The position numbers and the translations under genes are program-made. A stretch of 7,417 nt of DNA from JBBQBQ01 sp038317685 (GTDB lineage Bacteria; Desulfobacterota; Desulfuromonadia; Desulfuromonadales; DDH964). The notes under the pieces are model-generated. The model was not told where the DNA came from. It ran no database searches and saw nothing but the letters and a program-made list of their open reading frames with translations. This document shows positions 6,927 through 7,417 of the stretch, one piece after another (the first letter of the stretch is position 1; every line of letters begins with the position of its first letter). The DNA is taken from assembly GCA_038317685.1 (NCBI GenBank), contig JBBQBQ010000177.1, positions 1 to 7,417 on the forward strand. Direction: 5' to 3'.

Positions 6927-7286
6927 TCACTGGTCAAGATCGCGAAGGAACTTCAGTACCTCCTGCAAGGCCTTGTTGGCGTCTTGCTCGGCCTGGGCCG
7001 TGGCATTCTCGGCTCGACCGGCGGCGGCTTCCGATTTGCGGGCTGCAGCTTCGGCCCGTTTGGCAGCGTCCTCGCTGCGGGTGACGAGTTGCTTCAGGGG
7101 GTCTTCCAGCGGTGCTCCCAGTCCAGTTCCCGGAACCTTCTCCGGCGCAGTCGCCTGAACCGTTTCAGCTGCTTCAATGGCACGATGCATCAAGTCCCGA
7201 TCAGCATCGGTCAACAGAATGGCCGGACAACCGCCGGTGATCAAACTGGCCAGCAGCAGTAGTACCAGACAATGCCCACGGCCCAT
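6927..7286 (-). CDS. Small alanine-rich coiled-coil lipoprotein (119 aa)
   Basis: Predicted lipoprotein, about 100 residues after processing. MGRGHC and a leucine-rich core lead to LASLITGGC: a lipobox-type site with Cys20 as the lipidated residue. Thr at -3 is unusual but allowed by the general lipoprotein pattern. Residue +2 is Pro, not Asp, which by the E. coli Lol rule would send it to the outer membrane. Residues of about 70-111 form six consecutive heptads (EDAAKRA, EAAARKS, EAAAGRA, ENATAQA, EQDANKA, LQEVLKF), an alanine-zipper helix like that of Lpp or OprI, which are trimeric. Unlike Lpp it ends in DLDQ with no C-terminal Lys, so Lpp-type covalent linkage to peptidoglycan is not expected. 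The segment before it (about 35-65) is Pro/Gly-rich. ATG at 7286 is chosen for its GGAG site at 8 bases; ATG 7310 and TTG 7352 are alternatives. Its exact function is unknown. Confidence 0.8.
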   Translation of the reverse strand: MGRGHCLVLLLLASLITGGCPAILLTDADRDLMHRAIEAAETVQATAPEKVPGTGLGAPLEDPLKQLVTRSEDAAKRAEAAARKSEAAAGRAENATAQAEQDANKALQEVLKFLRDLDQ

Positions 7287-7294
7287 ACACCTGA

Positions 7295-7298
7295 CTCC
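7295..7298 (-). promoter_or_regulatory. Ribosome-binding site that decides the lipoprotein start
   Basis: The minus strand reads GGAG with 8 bases before ATG 7286, and a second AGG (7290-7292) lies closer. The in-frame ATG at 7310 has no comparable site, and the TTG at 7352 would lie inside the upstream gene. The choice also gives a lipoprotein signal peptide of normal length (19 residues before Cys). Confidence 0.6.
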
Positions 7299-7317
7299 AA
7301 AAAAGACCATCCGCGTT

Positions 7318-7417
7318 TCACTCAACCGTAAACCGCACCGGGCCTTTGTCAACGGGCCTGCGAAATCCGGTTTCGGAGTTCCTGAGGTATTCCAAAACCT
7401 GCCGCAAGGCTTGCCCG
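7318..7417 (-). CDS. 3' end of a probable paralogous alanine-zipper protein (partial)
   Basis: Only the last 32 codons and the TGA stop (7318-7320) are in the window; the gene continues past the right edge. The visible part starts GQALRQVLEYLRNSETGF and ends VRFTVE. The segment ALRQVLEYLRNS lines up without gaps with ALQEVLKFLRDLD at the very end of the neighbouring lipoprotein (same A-L-x-x-V-L-x-aromatic-L-R spacing), so this is most likely a tandem paralogue, presumably also a coiled-coil lipoprotein. It differs by carrying a basic, non-helical tail of about 20 residues after that helix. The stop is 31 bases before the next start, consistent with one operon. The N-terminus, and so the lipoprotein status, cannot be seen. 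Confidence 0.6.
   Translation of the reverse strand, partial: GQALRQVLEYLRNSETGFRRPVDKGPVRFTVE

Noticed and set aside
6927..7352. Lipoprotein gene started at TTG 7352 (141 aa)
   Set aside because: It would overlap the coding end of the upstream gene and give an abnormally long N-region before the lipobox. ATG 7286 has a GGAG site.
1..7417. RNA genes, CRISPR array, insertion sequence or attachment site
   Set aside because: The DNA is almost fully coding. I saw no tRNA or rRNA pattern, no regularly spaced repeats and no transposase or terminal inverted repeats; the 324-bp periodicity in tamB is a diverged protein repeat.

Overview
The window carries a compact, fully minus-strand gene set from a GC-rich Gram-negative (diderm) bacterium. 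The two-gene module for outer-membrane protein assembly, tamA-tamB, occupies most of it. The outer-membrane genes and lipoproteins establish a diderm. The nucleoside diphosphate kinase and TamB sequences look to me like those of Desulfuromonadales/Geobacter-type bacteria (the former Deltaproteobacteria), but that lineage call is from memory of family style and was not searched.

In order of transcription (right to left): (1) 7318-7417, the 3' end of a gene whose last 32 codons resemble the C-terminus of the next gene; (2) 6927-7286, a small alanine-rich coiled-coil lipoprotein, apparently a tandem paralogue of the first; (3) 6701-6926, a spacer with a hairpin plus pyrimidine tract (possible terminator), a possible promoter and a cluster of CACCTG/CAGGTG half-sites; (4) 4901-6700, tamA, an Omp85-family barrel with N-terminal POTRA domains; (5) 639-4895, tamB, a giant inner-membrane-anchored, beta-rich periplasmic protein whose start abuts or overlaps the tamA stop; (6) 478-638, a spacer with a possible tamB 3' hairpin and a good sigma70-type promoter; (7) 61-477, ndk, nucleoside diphosphate kinase; (8) 1-60, two hairpins past the ndk stop, one of them a perfect 16-bp palindrome.

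TamA (outer membrane) and TamB (inner-membrane anchor with a hydrophobic groove across the periplasm) are known to work as one envelope-spanning machine for inserting some outer-membrane proteins and, for TamB-like proteins, for phospholipid transport. The two small lipoproteins are also envelope proteins and may help or simply neighbour this machine. The spacer signals suggest separate transcription. ndk has its own promoter and is a housekeeping neighbour. No RNA gene, mobile element or CRISPR array was seen. I found no clear case for a wholly new system. The most interesting points are the tandem alanine-heptad lipoproteins next to tamAB, the exact 108-residue repeat inside TamB, and the regulatory-looking spacer before tamA.
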